Assembly (NCBI GenBank): GCA_026874595.1
Contig: CM049313.1
Coordinates: 44,360,659-44,424,658 of the forward strand
Direction of reading: 5' to 3'
Origin: Sipunculus nudus
Lineage: Eukaryota; Annelida; Sipuncula; Golfingiida; Sipunculidae
DNA: 64,000 nucleotides
A program made the translations under genes and the position numbers. The notes beneath the pieces are model-generated. The model was given only the letters and a program-made list of their open reading frames with translations, ran no database searches and was not told the origin of the DNA. Shown here one piece after another: positions 46,897-51,516 of this stretch (position 1 is its first letter; each line of letters starts with the position of its first letter).

Positions 46897-48639
46897 GTAT
46901 ATATATATATATAATAGAAAGAGAAAAATACACATTTTATAGGAATTATAAAACAATTTTTTCTTAAGTTTCTTTTGTCTTTTTCTTTTAAACTGTATTT
47001 GCTACTCCAAACTAGTAAAAATATTGCCTGCTAAACAGTTTGTTATATGTTTACGTCACTTTAACCTCAACTTTCTTGTTCTCCATCATCTGAAGATGTT
47101 TTTCTATATTTTTTTACCCATCGGCAATTTTGAGGATTTAAAACTAAATTTCTATGTTGATTTATTTTATTGCTGGGTGAAATCCGTCGCTTGGTCAAGT
47201 GAAATTATAAAATAGGAGTTAAATCTCAGTCACTTAGGTCATTCTTGTCTTATATGCGCACCCCTGTCCGCATGCATACGGCATTTTCAGAATATATGAT
47301 CAGATAACTAATTTTAACTATAAATTACAAGGATATGAATATTACATTATCAGGGGCATTACGTGTAAAAACTTTCAATATTAAGTACACTGTTCTAAAA
47401 TTTAATTAAAATTTCGGCGATGGTTTGAATTTTTAAATTAATATAAATAGGACAAAAGGAAAACTTCGTGGATTTGAAGGGATTTGTTAATGTCATTTTG
47501 TTGCCTATGTGTCACGTTTTTGCCTATAATGCATTATTGATGGTTTGTTATCATATTGAGTATGTGTACACTGTTTTATCTATTTATGTTAGTGTTATTT
47601 TCTGCATTAGTTATATATTTAACTTATGTTATTTGTATGTTACGACTAAGAAGTAAACAGCCTGCGTACGCTCTAAAATTCATAAAAAAATCCTTTAACT
47701 TTTTTTTAGTTTGTCAAAAAATAGTTTTCCCCTACGGTTTCTTTCTTGATGAAAAAAAAATGAATTTAAAAAAATATTTCATTCAATCAAAATTTAAAAT
47801 TTCAGTTTTAGGTTAGACAGAAACACGACAGAGGTTAAACAAAATAACCTTTTTGGATATTGTAAGTAGTTTAATATAAGTACACTACTGGGTGCTTAAA
47901 ATAGAGTACCTTTTTTAAATTGGACAACATTTTAAAATGTTAAAAAATCATGTGAAAATAGTGAAATGTTGAAAAACATTTTTACCATGGGAAAGACCTC
48001 TGTACCAAGATTAAATAATTTTTCCCTATAAGGTAAAATATGTGTGTTAACCTTTACTGTATTGCGCATATTATGTCGGTAAACGTCCGTTTAGTCTAAT
48101 AAGCCCGAAGTCTTGAATTCACTTCCTATAACAATTAGATAATCTCCCGTTTTTATCATTTTAAACCAATATAAAATCTTTATCTCTTTTGGTCATAAAT
48201 AAGTGTCTCTTTTAAAGTGAATTTCAATTGGTTAAAAAAACTATGATGGTGAGAAAGAAAGAGGCTGGGGAAGAGGTAGAGGGATTAGGTTTCGGAGAAA
48301 TTGTACGTGCCATGTATGTGGGTGAATAATTAATTAATGCCAAATGTAAGAACAATAAAAAGTACACATTTCAGTACGTTCAGCCCGGTATTTTTTAAAT
48401 GGAATGGTTTTGGCATGTGAAATAGAAATCTAATTCAAAAATATAAATGTAACATATAATCAAGATAATATTACCAGTTTAAACCTGAATTAATTCTTTC
48501 CTCGTCTGAACTACAGGCTGTGGTGATGGACGCAGTAATTGCGCTGTCTGGGCTGAGAAAGGACACTGCAAGCATTCAAAGTATGGAGGCTATATGAGCA
48601 GGGTGTGCCAGAAGTCCTGCGAACTATGCTCGGCACAAG
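4822..48639 (+). CDS. Astacin-family metalloprotease with ShK and Cys-rich modules (multi-exon, 5' incomplete)
   Basis: Fifteen GT-AG exons (listed separately) join in one unbroken frame of 1732 nt, 577 residues. Seen: propeptide (residues about 1-70), astacin catalytic domain (about 75-254) with the HExxHxxGxxH zinc site at residues 150-160 and Met-turn SVMHYG at 205-210, then CWC, ShK, ShK, CWC, ShK, ShK, ShK, ShK. Known of the family: M12A astacins are secreted zinc endopeptidases made as zymogens and act outside the cell on matrix, growth-factor or dietary proteins. ShK domains are about 35-residue six-Cys folds that mediate binding or channel block. The four astacin disulfide cysteines and all catalytic residues are present, so the protease looks functional. 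The signal-peptide exon is missing from view and the 3' end is uncertain. Introns hold an LTR element, a LINE, a foldback element and a Tigger relic. The substrate cannot be deduced. Confidence 0.9.
4883..5947. other. Intron a, left part
   Basis: It holds a short CA run and a (TA)n run at 4938-4964, then about 980 bp with no recognisable gene or repeat up to the LTR element's target duplication. Confidence 0.6.
5952..6813 (+). repeat. 5' LTR, subtype A
   Basis: It begins TGTTAC and ends GTAACA (inverted TG/CA termini), 862 bp. A TATAAATA box lies at 6237-6244 and AATAAA at 6643-6648, marking U3/R/U5. It closely matches the 13586-14246 LTR and is more distant from the 7693-8484 LTR. Confidence 0.85.
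6237..6244 (+). promoter_or_regulatory. LTR TATA box
   Basis: TATAAATA precedes a GGGCTGTG stretch conserved in all LTRs of the family here. It is the likely core promoter of the element. Confidence 0.55.
6820..6839 (+). other. Primer-binding site, tRNA-Pro-like
   Basis: TGGGGGCTCTCGTCTGGGAG lies 6 bp after the LTR end. It resembles a tRNA-Pro 3' end complement (TGGGGGCTCGTCCGGGAT) with an extra TC. Confidence 0.6.
6986..7692 (+). pseudogene. gag fragment A (SCAN-like), truncated
   Basis: The frame starts MADFKPETF and has an acidic N-terminus with a KPDIIAKIM segment, a charged Glu/Lys/Leu coiled coil (about 7208-7345), then the start of a capsid domain ([13 protein letters not shown] and YRQKFRN blocks). 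A stop at 7187 and frameshifts near 7200 and 7390 break it. It is cut off at RWCS where a second LTR begins at 7693. It is close to gag B (8652-9630), which continues through the same block. Confidence 0.8.
7693..8484 (+). repeat. Nested LTR, subtype B
   Basis: 792 bp starting TGTTACAGG and ending GAAACA, with TATATAAA at 7955-7962. The flanks resemble the outer LTR but the U3 is clearly divergent, so it came from a different family member. It interrupts gag A and is followed directly by its own primer-binding site. Confidence 0.85.
8491..8510 (+). other. Primer-binding site of nested element
   Basis: TGGGGGCTCTCGTCCGGGAT lies 6 bp after the nested LTR. It is nearer the tRNA-Pro complement than the outer copy, again with the extra TC. 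Confidence 0.6.
8652..9850 (+). pseudogene. gag B: SCAN-like capsid and zinc knuckle
   Basis: The frame starts MADFKPETF, meets a stop at 8749, and resumes with a long charged coiled coil (8873-9050) and a capsid region with [25 protein letters not shown] and [13 protein letters not shown]. Its C-terminal part resembles the SCAN domain, which in vertebrates was taken from Gmr1-like gag. A zinc knuckle at 9761-9811 reads [14 protein letters not shown], with Tyr where the last Cys of CX2CX4HX4C should be. Frameshifts lie near 9190 and 9630. Gag packages the element RNA; this copy is broken. Confidence 0.8.
9857..10591 (+). pseudogene. gag-pol linker with acidic repeats and aspartic protease start
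   Basis: An open frame of 244 codons. Residues about 20-150 are Ser/Asp/Glu-rich with a degenerate repeat of the type SFxDSxEEF, seen about eight times. Near 10396-10420 is LRDTGSGQ, the D-T/S-G active-site loop of a retroviral-type aspartic protease. The rest of the protease is interrupted just after 10591. Protease would cut Gag-Pol. Position between zinc knuckle and integrase fits. Confidence 0.7.
10973..11722 (+). pseudogene. Integrase (HHCC zinc finger and DDE core), broken
   Basis: The N-terminal HHCC finger is seen as [18 protein letters not shown] then, after a frameshift near 11140, [17 protein letters not shown]. The core follows: an Asp in the IIVDC stretch near 11290, SDQGSNF near 11470, and [15 protein letters not shown] near 11560 with the Glu. 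Several frame breaks occur (about 11140, 11340, 11420). It lies upstream of RT, the Gmr1-type order. Confidence 0.85.
11932..12110 (+). pseudogene. Integrase C-terminal GPY/F module
   Basis: The frame reads [20 protein letters not shown] then HVNMLKPY, the GPY/F-type integrase tail of Ty3/gypsy elements. It is separated from the core by frameshifts in 11720-11930. Confidence 0.75.
12430..12949 (+). pseudogene. Reverse transcriptase
   Basis: RT blocks in order: [44 protein letters not shown] and the catalytic YIDD box (near 12838-12849). The 12518-12949 part is open; the stretch before 12518 has stops. The fingers-palm order is that of a Ty3/gypsy RT. The frame ends at VNLV with a stop at 12947, where a connection domain should continue. 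Confidence 0.9.
13040..13574 (+). pseudogene. RNase H domain, broken
   Basis: RT thumb/connection [17 protein letters not shown], then [35 protein letters not shown] and [18 protein letters not shown]. The position expected to hold the first catalytic Asp (DASD-like) reads YVRD, and a frameshift lies near 13280-13355, so it is inactive. Confidence 0.8.
13586..14246 (+). repeat. 3' LTR, subtype A, internally deleted
   Basis: From about 13605 to 14246 it matches the outer 5' LTR (position 6157 onward) closely and ends GTAACA. About 190 bp of U3 after a TGTTGTAA start are missing, so it is about 660 bp against 862. Confidence 0.8.
14251..14790. repeat. ACGTGG / CCGTAG-rich repeat with inverted ends
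   Basis: CCACGTTC occurs twice at the left end. GAACGTGG and CCGTAGG/ACGGTAG recur irregularly through the stretch, with GAACGTGG at the right end. Ends are imperfectly inverted, suggesting a foldback or MITE-type sequence. No gene. Confidence 0.45.
14791..15152. other. Intron a, right end
   Basis: No gene. At 15040-15125 is a copy of a dispersed repeat end (GACGACCAGACGATGGGAC, CGCTATAGTTGAGATGAC, CTCAGCTGAGC) also seen near 45805-45885 and, inverted, near 23930-24000. Confidence 0.5.
15153..15246 (+). CDS. Astacin gene exon b (propeptide)
   Basis: 94 nt between an AACAG acceptor and a GTGAGT donor, phase 1 in and phase 2 out. It reads [20 protein letters not shown] onward to EEMLN. The Asp in VETDML is at the place of the FxGD aspartate that caps the zinc in astacin zymogens. 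It has the same length and phases as the minus-strand exon at 62475-62568. Confidence 0.85.
15247..16503. other. Intron b
   Basis: No gene. It contains a 13-base G run at 16252-16264 and an imperfect (ATT)n tract from about 16332 that runs right up to the next acceptor. Confidence 0.6.
16332..16502. repeat. Imperfect (ATT)n tract at a splice acceptor
   Basis: ATT/TTA trinucleotides fill about 170 bp, and the last ATTATTCTTAG provides the acceptor of exon c. Confidence 0.85.
16504..16592 (+). CDS. Astacin gene exon c (activation site, catalytic start)
   Basis: 89 nt, phase 2 in and 1 out. It reads [20 protein letters not shown] then VPYDISDYF. The W-x-x-G-x-V-P-Y-x-I block is the hallmark start of the astacin catalytic domain. 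The basic KR just before it is the likely zymogen cleavage region. Confidence 0.93.
16674..17267. repeat. 23-bp minisatellite
   Basis: About 25 diverged tandem units of ATTAAGCTGAGACAGCGACACGT, including variant units with GAAACGAGTTG. No open frame. It ends where the foldback element begins. Confidence 0.9.
17690..17880 (+). repeat. Inner inverted repeat, left arm
   Basis: It matches the reverse complement of 19720-19900 nearly throughout, including GTGCACGC x3, GCAGTTTCGACTGC and TTGTTAATTT. Confidence 0.85.
17904..17960. repeat. (TA)n microsatellite
   Basis: Uninterrupted TA run inside the foldback element. Confidence 0.95.
19024..19075. repeat. (TA)n microsatellite
   Basis: Uninterrupted TA run of about 52 bp. 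Confidence 0.95.
19146..19190. repeat. (TA)n microsatellite
   Basis: A second TA run 70 bp after the previous one. Confidence 0.95.
19720..19900 (-). repeat. Inner inverted repeat, right arm
   Basis: The inverted partner of 17690-17880. Confidence 0.85.
20270..20844. other. GC-rich repeat next to the foldback element
   Basis: 20275-20560 has repeated GTGCGGGTGCCGCACGG-like blocks (near 20350 and, varied, near 20510-20540) and CGTACGG motifs. The open frames here have no domain. 20560-20844 shows nothing recognisable. Confidence 0.5.
20845..20965 (+). CDS. Astacin gene exon d (catalytic domain)
   Basis: 121 nt, phase 1 in and 2 out. It reads [20 protein letters not shown] then [20 protein letters not shown]. 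It covers the first active-site-cleft helix (AIQEWE) and the first disulfide Cys (TCIRF) of astacins. Confidence 0.93.
20966..22075. other. Intron d
   Basis: No gene, ORF or repeat recognised; T-rich stretches only. Confidence 0.6.
22076..22142 (+). CDS. Astacin gene exon e (catalytic domain)
   Basis: 67 nt, phase 2 in and 0 out. It reads [20 protein letters not shown] then IH. The two Cys form the conserved inner astacin disulfide, and VSLGEGC is the usual strand before the zinc helix. Confidence 0.93.
22163..22211. repeat. (TA)n microsatellite, LTR insertion site
   Basis: A TA run only 20 bp after the exon e donor. The solo LTR is inserted into it, with ATAT on both sides. Confidence 0.9.
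22212..23336 (+). mobile_element. Solo LTR with internal 389-bp tandem duplication
   Basis: It begins TGTTACAGGTG and ends GTAACA, like the LTRs of the 5.9-14.2 kb element, and is flanked by ATAT. 22406-22794 is repeated almost perfectly at 22795 to about 23183 (one T fewer in a T run), so the TATAAATA box is present twice (22435 and 22824). No coding part remains. Confidence 0.85.
22435..22442 (+). promoter_or_regulatory. TATA box of solo LTR (duplicated)
   Basis: TATAAATA before GGGGCTGTG, with a second identical copy 389 bp downstream. Confidence 0.5.
23337..26621. other. Intron e, remainder
   Basis: No gene. 23930-24000 is an inverted copy of the dispersed repeat end (CAGCTGACTATAACTCATCTGAGC, GTCCGTCCGTCCG). 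25611-25660 holds CAGCTGAGCGCCATAACCCATGGGTCCC, a second dispersed motif also near 27325 and 39100. C runs lie at 24776-24787. A 67-codon frame at 26378-26581 has no domain. Confidence 0.55.
26622..26825 (+). CDS. Astacin gene exon f (zinc site and Met-turn)
   Basis: 204 nt, phase 0 both sides. It reads [24 protein letters not shown], then [14 protein letters not shown]. The three zinc histidines and catalytic Glu of HExxHxxGxxH are intact. The Met-turn SxMHY carries the Tyr that is the fifth zinc ligand in astacins. This is the surest exon in the window. Confidence 0.97.
26853..26906. repeat. (TA)n microsatellite
   Basis: A TA run 27 bp after the exon f donor. Confidence 0.95.
26907..28895. 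other. Intron f, remainder
   Basis: No gene. It holds a dispersed repeat motif at 27300-27360 (GCCAAATTAAGCTGGGCGTCATGGCCCA), a CT/AT microsatellite at 27779-27866 and an A/T-rich stretch with a G run near 28447-28457. Confidence 0.6.
27779..27866. repeat. Compound (CT)n(AT)n microsatellite
   Basis: A CT run with small interruptions passes directly into an AT run. Confidence 0.95.
28896..29022 (+). CDS. Astacin gene exon g (end of catalytic domain)
   Basis: 127 nt, phase 0 in and 1 out. It reads [20 protein letters not shown] then [22 protein letters not shown]. The IG-x-x-x-x-LS-x-x-DI block and final YKC are the standard astacin C-terminus, with the last disulfide Cys. Confidence 0.95.
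29023..29762. other. Intron g
   Basis: No gene or repeat recognised. Confidence 0.6.
29763..29912 (+). CDS. Exon h: first CWC Cys-rich module
   Basis: 150 nt, phase 1 both sides. It reads [20 protein letters not shown] then [12 protein letters not shown], followed by a Ser/Asn-rich linker with NET and NDNK-type residues. Seven Cys in the pattern C-x5-C-x9-C-x-C-x-C-x7-C. The same module recurs in exon k. I do not know an established name for it. It probably forms a small disulfide-knotted linker after the protease domain. Confidence 0.85.
29913..30462. other. Intron h
   Basis: No gene or repeat recognised. Open frames on either strand here are by-products of exon h. Confidence 0.55.
30463..30573 (+). 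CDS. Exon i: ShK domain 1
   Basis: 111 nt, phase 1 both sides. It reads [20 protein letters not shown] then [14 protein letters not shown], with six Cys in ShK spacing (C, C, C, C, C, C with the final CxxC) completed by the first bases of exon j. Confidence 0.92.
30574..31292. other. Intron i
   Basis: No gene. (TA)n at 31022-31072. Confidence 0.6.
31022..31072. repeat. (TA)n microsatellite
   Basis: Uninterrupted TA run. Confidence 0.95.
31293..31415 (+). CDS. Exon j: ShK domain 2
   Basis: 123 nt, phase 1 both sides. It reads [20 protein letters not shown] then [20 protein letters not shown]. Six-Cys ShK pattern of the 'CGDG' subtype that alternates with the exon i subtype along the gene. 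Confidence 0.92.
31416..32484. other. Intron j, left of the LINE
   Basis: No gene. A CAG-bounded stretch at 31461-31551 looks exon-like but is out of phase (see rejected items). C run at 31808-31819. Confidence 0.55.
32485..32494. repeat. LINE target-site duplication, left
   Basis: CTTTAAATGT, identical to 37798-37807. Confidence 0.85.
32724..35950 (-). CDS. LINE ORF2: endonuclease C-part, reverse transcriptase, Zn knuckle
   Basis: An open frame of over 1000 codons. From the N side: APE endonuclease motifs [11 protein letters not shown] and [13 protein letters not shown] blocks [76 protein letters not shown] and the catalytic FADD in [12 protein letters not shown]; a C-terminal CMYC...HFLLEC zinc knuckle (CX2C...HX4C). 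This protein nicks the target DNA and copies the RNA there. The reading frame from the start of ORF2 enters this frame across a 12-base C run (35939-35950). No internal stop. Confidence 0.93.
35920..36516 (-). CDS. LINE ORF2, N-terminal part (endonuclease start)
   Basis: It starts with [10 protein letters not shown] at 36516. The first 120 residues are acidic and unstructured, then the APE endonuclease begins: [12 protein letters not shown] (Asn motif) and [11 protein letters not shown] (Glu motif). It runs into the G/C homopolymer at 35939-35950 and loses frame there. The rest of the endonuclease is in the neighbouring frame, so a one- or two-base length change in the run separates the halves. 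Confidence 0.85.
   Translation of the reverse strand: MSDSISIKEDADLVCNKDYIVCDNSLNIRSTDSGNLLSSHLRFALEDDEAPSFFPALHTNTNHDHNNGEDDDARLTGKLTIHTGELTTPCSYIHSLLSTEQVSTSLQNYPNIKINDSKSKETQNKVLKLISWNVGGLKSKLHLPEFRQMVAQCDILCILETWATISDDFARYFNDFLCFSKARDQISRGGGGGPRVHT
36586..36990 (-). CDS. LINE ORF1, C-terminal part (RNA-binding)
   Basis: It reads [36 protein letters not shown] and [19 protein letters not shown], the RRM-to-C-terminal region of L1-type ORF1 proteins (RNA chaperone that coats the element RNA). It is frame-broken from the upstream half at an 8-base T run (about 37006-37013). Confidence 0.85.
   Translation of the reverse strand: MKLEEENIEIERAHRLPWKIPGKPRPIIAKFGRFKQRETVLGQARRELKKIGSDVYVQEDFSERVREARRHLRAKLTEAKESGSSIKGKLKYDKLIMGGEVFVWDENSKYVKCIRSRGEGNDYTTVNTTHDESA
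36998..37660 (-). CDS. LINE ORF1, N-terminal part with 2A-like motif and coiled coil
   Basis: 220 codons. Residues 37-51 are hydrophobic ([11 protein letters not shown]) and followed at residues 53-62 by [10 protein letters not shown], a 2A-like ribosome-skipping motif. A Pro/Ser/Thr-rich low-complexity part follows, then a heptad-rich coiled coil ([20 protein letters not shown]) and [16 protein letters not shown], the lead into an L1-type ORF1 RRM. A second Met at residue 36 sits just before the hydrophobic segment and may be the true start, giving a short leader ending in the 2A motif. Confidence 0.85.
   Translation of the reverse strand: MGVSTKVWRVRIGCFVQPKIKCKFRLGTITLDPTSMALTLRLATLLVVLLTRDGGVELNPGPPPKERPSKKDQSSILKHVTRVLRSTSAERAAEKEPLAATSGSTQVSDNTGPSATLNPQAQPFQHKSTAPQIDGSSSGNVRLSDTNDPTLAEIVQKLSNQIDELQEEMAEMKNENKKLKAKVDKLEEHSKRDNLIFHGIDEDDGNESWADCERKVKKSH
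37475..37504 (-). other. 2A-like motif in ORF1
   Basis: [10 protein letters not shown]. It fits the 2A consensus D-(V/I)-E-x-N-P-G-P except that Gly replaces the Asp directly before V. Confidence 0.75.
37798..37807. repeat. LINE target-site duplication, right
   Basis: CTTTAAATGT, identical to 32485-32494. Confidence 0.85.
37808..39161. other. Intron j, right of the LINE: diverged repeat array
   Basis: 37930-38900 carries about six diverged units with GGTCAC(A/G)GTGACCTATATT and GGCACAAATCTTAACCATTTGACCTAGG-like blocks spaced 110-270 bp. A dispersed motif (GCCAAATTCAGTTGAGCATCATGGCG) lies at 39090-39120. No gene. Confidence 0.6.
39162..39287 (+). CDS. Exon k: second CWC Cys-rich module
   Basis: 126 nt, phase 1 both sides. 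It reads [20 protein letters not shown] then [11 protein letters not shown]. Same cysteine pattern as exon h and about 60 percent alike in the core by eye. It starts the second CWC-ShK-ShK block. Confidence 0.88.
39453..39563 (+). CDS. Exon l: ShK domain 3
   Basis: 111 nt, phase 1 both sides, same length as exons i and n. It reads [20 protein letters not shown] then [16 protein letters not shown]. Full six-Cys ShK pattern; only 165 bp after exon k. Confidence 0.92.
39564..41296. other. Intron l
   Basis: No gene or clear repeat recognised. Confidence 0.6.
41297..41410 (+). CDS. Exon m: ShK domain 4
   Basis: 114 nt, phase 1 both sides. It reads [20 protein letters not shown] then [13 protein letters not shown]. 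Six-Cys ShK of the CGD subtype. Confidence 0.92.
41411..42413. other. Intron m
   Basis: No gene. A third CWC exon would be expected here by symmetry with the first two blocks; none was found. Confidence 0.55.
42414..42524 (+). CDS. Exon n: ShK domain 5
   Basis: 111 nt, phase 1 both sides. It reads [20 protein letters not shown] then [14 protein letters not shown]. Six-Cys ShK of the exon i/l subtype. Confidence 0.92.
42525..43993. other. Intron n, left part
   Basis: (TA)n at 42676-42737, a C run at 43624-43635, otherwise no gene or repeat recognised. Confidence 0.6.
42676..42737. repeat. (TA)n microsatellite
   Basis: Uninterrupted TA run about 150 bp after the exon n donor. Confidence 0.95.
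43994..45885. repeat. About 338-bp tandem repeat, five to six units
   Basis: The anchor GGTCTCAAAAATAGAGAAAA recurs at 44140, 44477, 44816, 45155 and 45482, a spacing of 327-339 bp. Units also share CACCAGTCTGCAGAAACTGATG and GAAGATTCTAGGTCCAG. The last unit ends in GACGGACGACGGACAAGGAG and CGCTATAGCTCACATGAC...CAGCTGAGC, a dispersed repeat end. Open frames inside follow the period and are not genes. Confidence 0.9.
45904..45946. repeat. (TA)n microsatellite
   Basis: TA run abutting the left end of the Tigger relic. Confidence 0.95.
45949..46854 (+). mobile_element. pogo/Tigger-type DNA transposon, deletion derivative
   Basis: Left end CAGTAGAACGCCTG and right end CAGGCGTTCTACTG are perfect 14-bp inverted repeats, followed by TA on the right. 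It is 906 bp long. The interior keeps only the N-terminal DNA-binding part of a transposase; the DDE core is gone. It lies inside TA microsatellites, as TA-targeting elements often do. Confidence 0.88.
46506..46699 (+). pseudogene. Transposase N-terminal HTH fragment (pogo/Tigger)
   Basis: Frame one reads [19 protein letters not shown], then a stop. From 46575 another frame continues [20 protein letters not shown] and [10 protein letters not shown]. Together these are the Psq-type helix-turn-helix at the start of Tigger/pogo transposases, broken by one frameshift and cut off after it. Confidence 0.8.
46855..46912. repeat. (TA)n / TATG microsatellite
   Basis: TA-rich run with TATG interruptions at the right edge of the Tigger relic. 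Confidence 0.9.
46913..48516. other. Intron n, right part
   Basis: AT-rich, no gene or repeat recognised. Open frames of 60-86 codons are T-rich and have no domain. Confidence 0.6.
48517..48639 (+). CDS. Exon o: ShK domain 6 (last certain exon)
   Basis: 123 nt, phase 1 both sides. It reads [20 protein letters not shown] then [17 protein letters not shown]. Six-Cys ShK of the CGDG subtype. The donor GTCAGT shows that at least one more exon follows. Confidence 0.93.
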
Positions 48640-50289
48640 GTCAGTGTATGAGCCTTTATTTTCGTTCCTACCATTCCGACGAAGTTTGTTTCTACACAAA
48701 AAAAAACAGGAGTTGTGGAATTGCCTTAAGGTCATACAATTATCTCAAGGTTCTACATATTCGCCGCTCACGATTTTTGTAGAATTTTTGGCAAATGAAG
48801 ACTAGATCCTCTATAATGTTGTAGATTTTAAATCCTCAAGCTATAGAAAATGGACTTAATTTGAGTTGATTTCAAGAAACGTTTGTGTTCCTTTGGCAAG
48901 CTTGCAAAGATCCATGTCTCGACCGGTAAAAAATGAAAACAATTCGCCCACTCGCACCATTTGCTTGTCCGCAGAGTCCGTAGGACTATATTTCTATCTG
49001 TCAAACTGAATCGGTAGTGACAGTCCAGCAAAAAGCCCGTTTTTCTTTGCATATTTGAATATGTTATTATTGCATAAAGTCCCTTACAGAACCACATACA
49101 TAGCTTGTAAATATTTTAACTGAATATATCTACTCTCCTCATTTAATGTATAACTACGCGATTTATGTATTTAACATTCCAAGTGCAAAGGCTTCTTCAC
49201 CCATAATCACTAAACAGCCGTTTTATGCGATGTGTATAGTTTCTTGAACTTTATAACAAAACTCTCTGCGTCGATCAGTACCCGCAAGTGTAAGACTCCT
49301 CTGTGGTTTGTCTTCCAGCCCCATGGTCCAAGCATGATAATCAATTGCTCTCACGAGGCACCGCGTTGGACTTGTCCGTAAATCTATGGTCTTTCTATCT
49401 CTTTATCAACCTATATTAAGTCTACTTTTGTTCCGATAGTTGCTTTACAAAATCAGCCATTAAAATGTGCATTTTATGTCACCAGCCATTTGTGTTGATT
49501 ATCCTACCATTCCGCTGATGTTCCTCCCTAGCACAATCTTAGTTACATTTCTTCCAATCATTTCTTCTTGACTGTTTCCCCATTTTAAGGTCCTGCAAAA
49601 GCACTCATCCTTGCCTAATACTTGTTTCCTTCACAACCTCAGGAATTCTCGACCTTACTACCTCTCTAAAATAGATTTTTCGCTAAGAACTTACATTAGT
49701 TAAAAGTATTATATACTATTAACGCGTATTTTACAATAAAATGGCCTTTTGACGTAATATTTTAAAGTGTTTATAACTGTAACACTAGCTCTAATTCAGA
49801 TTGCGTTTGGGCATTTTTGCCTGGTTAATAAGATGTGTCACGAAAATGTACAGACTTATTGTTGGTCCTAAGAAGTATTGTTTCATTCCAGAACCCTAAT
49901 GGTGTCGTTTGTATGACCAGTGGCGACCCGATGGACTCAGATGGATTTAAACTACGACCTTCGATATGAATGAAGGGAAACAATGCGTCATTTTGATGTT
50001 CCACGTAGTTCCTTTGTTACCAGTATCAAACACGTTAAACGTAACATTCGTATTATACACTGGGAATTGCCAGTAAAATTATTGCTAATTAGAAAGTTAT
50101 ATTAATGATATTAACATATTAATCGTACCTAATCTGTGTGTATCGATTTTATATTGAATTTTCCTGCCAATAAATTCTTCTCTGCATATATTTGTCCAGT
50201 TTAATGATTTCCTATAATGGTGATACTGCAGTTCTGCAGGATGTTTGTCATACAGGTTCCCTGGGTATTTCTTCTTTTGAACATGAATT
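48640..50289. other. Region after the last certain exon
   Basis: No clear gene. It holds the candidate terminal exon at 49319-49419 and AATAAA at 49735-49740. Confidence 0.5.
49319..49419 (+). CDS. Candidate terminal exon of the astacin gene
   Basis: The acceptor GTCTTCCAG is phase-compatible with exon o and opens a 33-codon frame (APWSKHDNQLLSRGT...) to TAA at 49417-49419. An AATAAA lies 316 bp further. The peptide has no domain and could be chance; other exons further right cannot be excluded. Confidence 0.22.
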
Positions 50290-50850
50290 GCTGTCACTCT
50301 TTTGGCTGAAACTAAAGGCAAGAGCCAAGCTGAGACAGCCAAGCCATTCACTTTACTATGTAGTAATACTAGGATTATGTGACCTCCAGGGTCAGTCTCA
50401 GGCATTTCGTCTATAGTTACCAAAGCAACAGCCAACTTGAGCAAGCCAAACCATTCACTCCAATTTGTGATAATACAAGGAATATGTGACCTCCTTGGTC
50501 CATCTCGGGAATTATGTCTAGTTACAAAAGCCATAGCCTACCTGAGCAAGCGAACCACTCACACCACTTTTTGATAATACTAGGACTATGTGACCACCTT
50601 GGTCCAGCTCGGGCATTTTGCCTAGTTACCAAATCCAGAGCCAGCCTGAGCAAGCCAAACCATTTACAACCCTATGTGGTAATACTAGGACCATGTGACC
50701 TCTTTGATCAACCTCGAGCATTTTGTCTAGTTACCAAAGACAGGGCCAGCCTGAGCAAACCAAACCATTCACTAAACTATATGGTGATAATGGGACTCTG
50801 TGGCCTCCTGGGTCAATCTCGGGCATTTTGTTGAATTACCACCTCAGGTT
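50290..50850. repeat. About 105-bp tandem repeat, five units
   Basis: The block CTAGGA(C/T)TATGTGACC(T/A)CC...GGTC recurs near 50379, 50487, 50590, 50696 and 50797, with CAAGCCAAACCATTCAC between. Open frames on both strands come from the repeat. Confidence 0.85.
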
Positions 50851-51447
50851 ATGCAACCTTGTAGAAAGATTAAGTACCAGACAGATGTGTTTATGGAGCG
50901 GACAGAAGGCGAACATGTGAAACAAATATCTATTTGTGTAAACATACCCTTAATACTCCAGTAAACAGCCTGTAATCAATTCTGTAACCACAGGAAATAT
51001 CCTGTACACGTTTATTTGACAAACTATGTTAGAAAGGAGTCTTTTACCTATTAGTGGCAATTCATTTCATAATTCATCTCAACAAACGCTATATACGACA
51101 CTACCTTGGACCCGACTGCACTTTTGCCTGCCAGATATAATAGTATGCTTGACAAAAAAACACTTGCATTGATTAAGGATCCTGTTTTATTTAAAATATA
51201 AAAAAATGTGCAAACCGCTTTATTCCTCATTATTTATATACTTGTTGATGACAGAGGGAAAAACTATAGTTATTTCGTTTTGTGATACTTTTTTGGAATC
51301 AAGCAAATGATTCAAGGGGTGACCATGTACATTTACAGAATAATAAAATACAAAACTGTCTCCGCTTCCCCCATGGTGTGACGGTTACTTTTTGAAGTTT
51401 TGGTATATTTAAGTTATGTTTCAACATGAACTGAAGTTTGACCCAAG

Positions 51448-51516
<69 letters not shown>

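Noticed and set aside
50097-50534. 145-codon minus-strand frame
   Set aside because: Follows the 105-bp tandem repeat; no domain.
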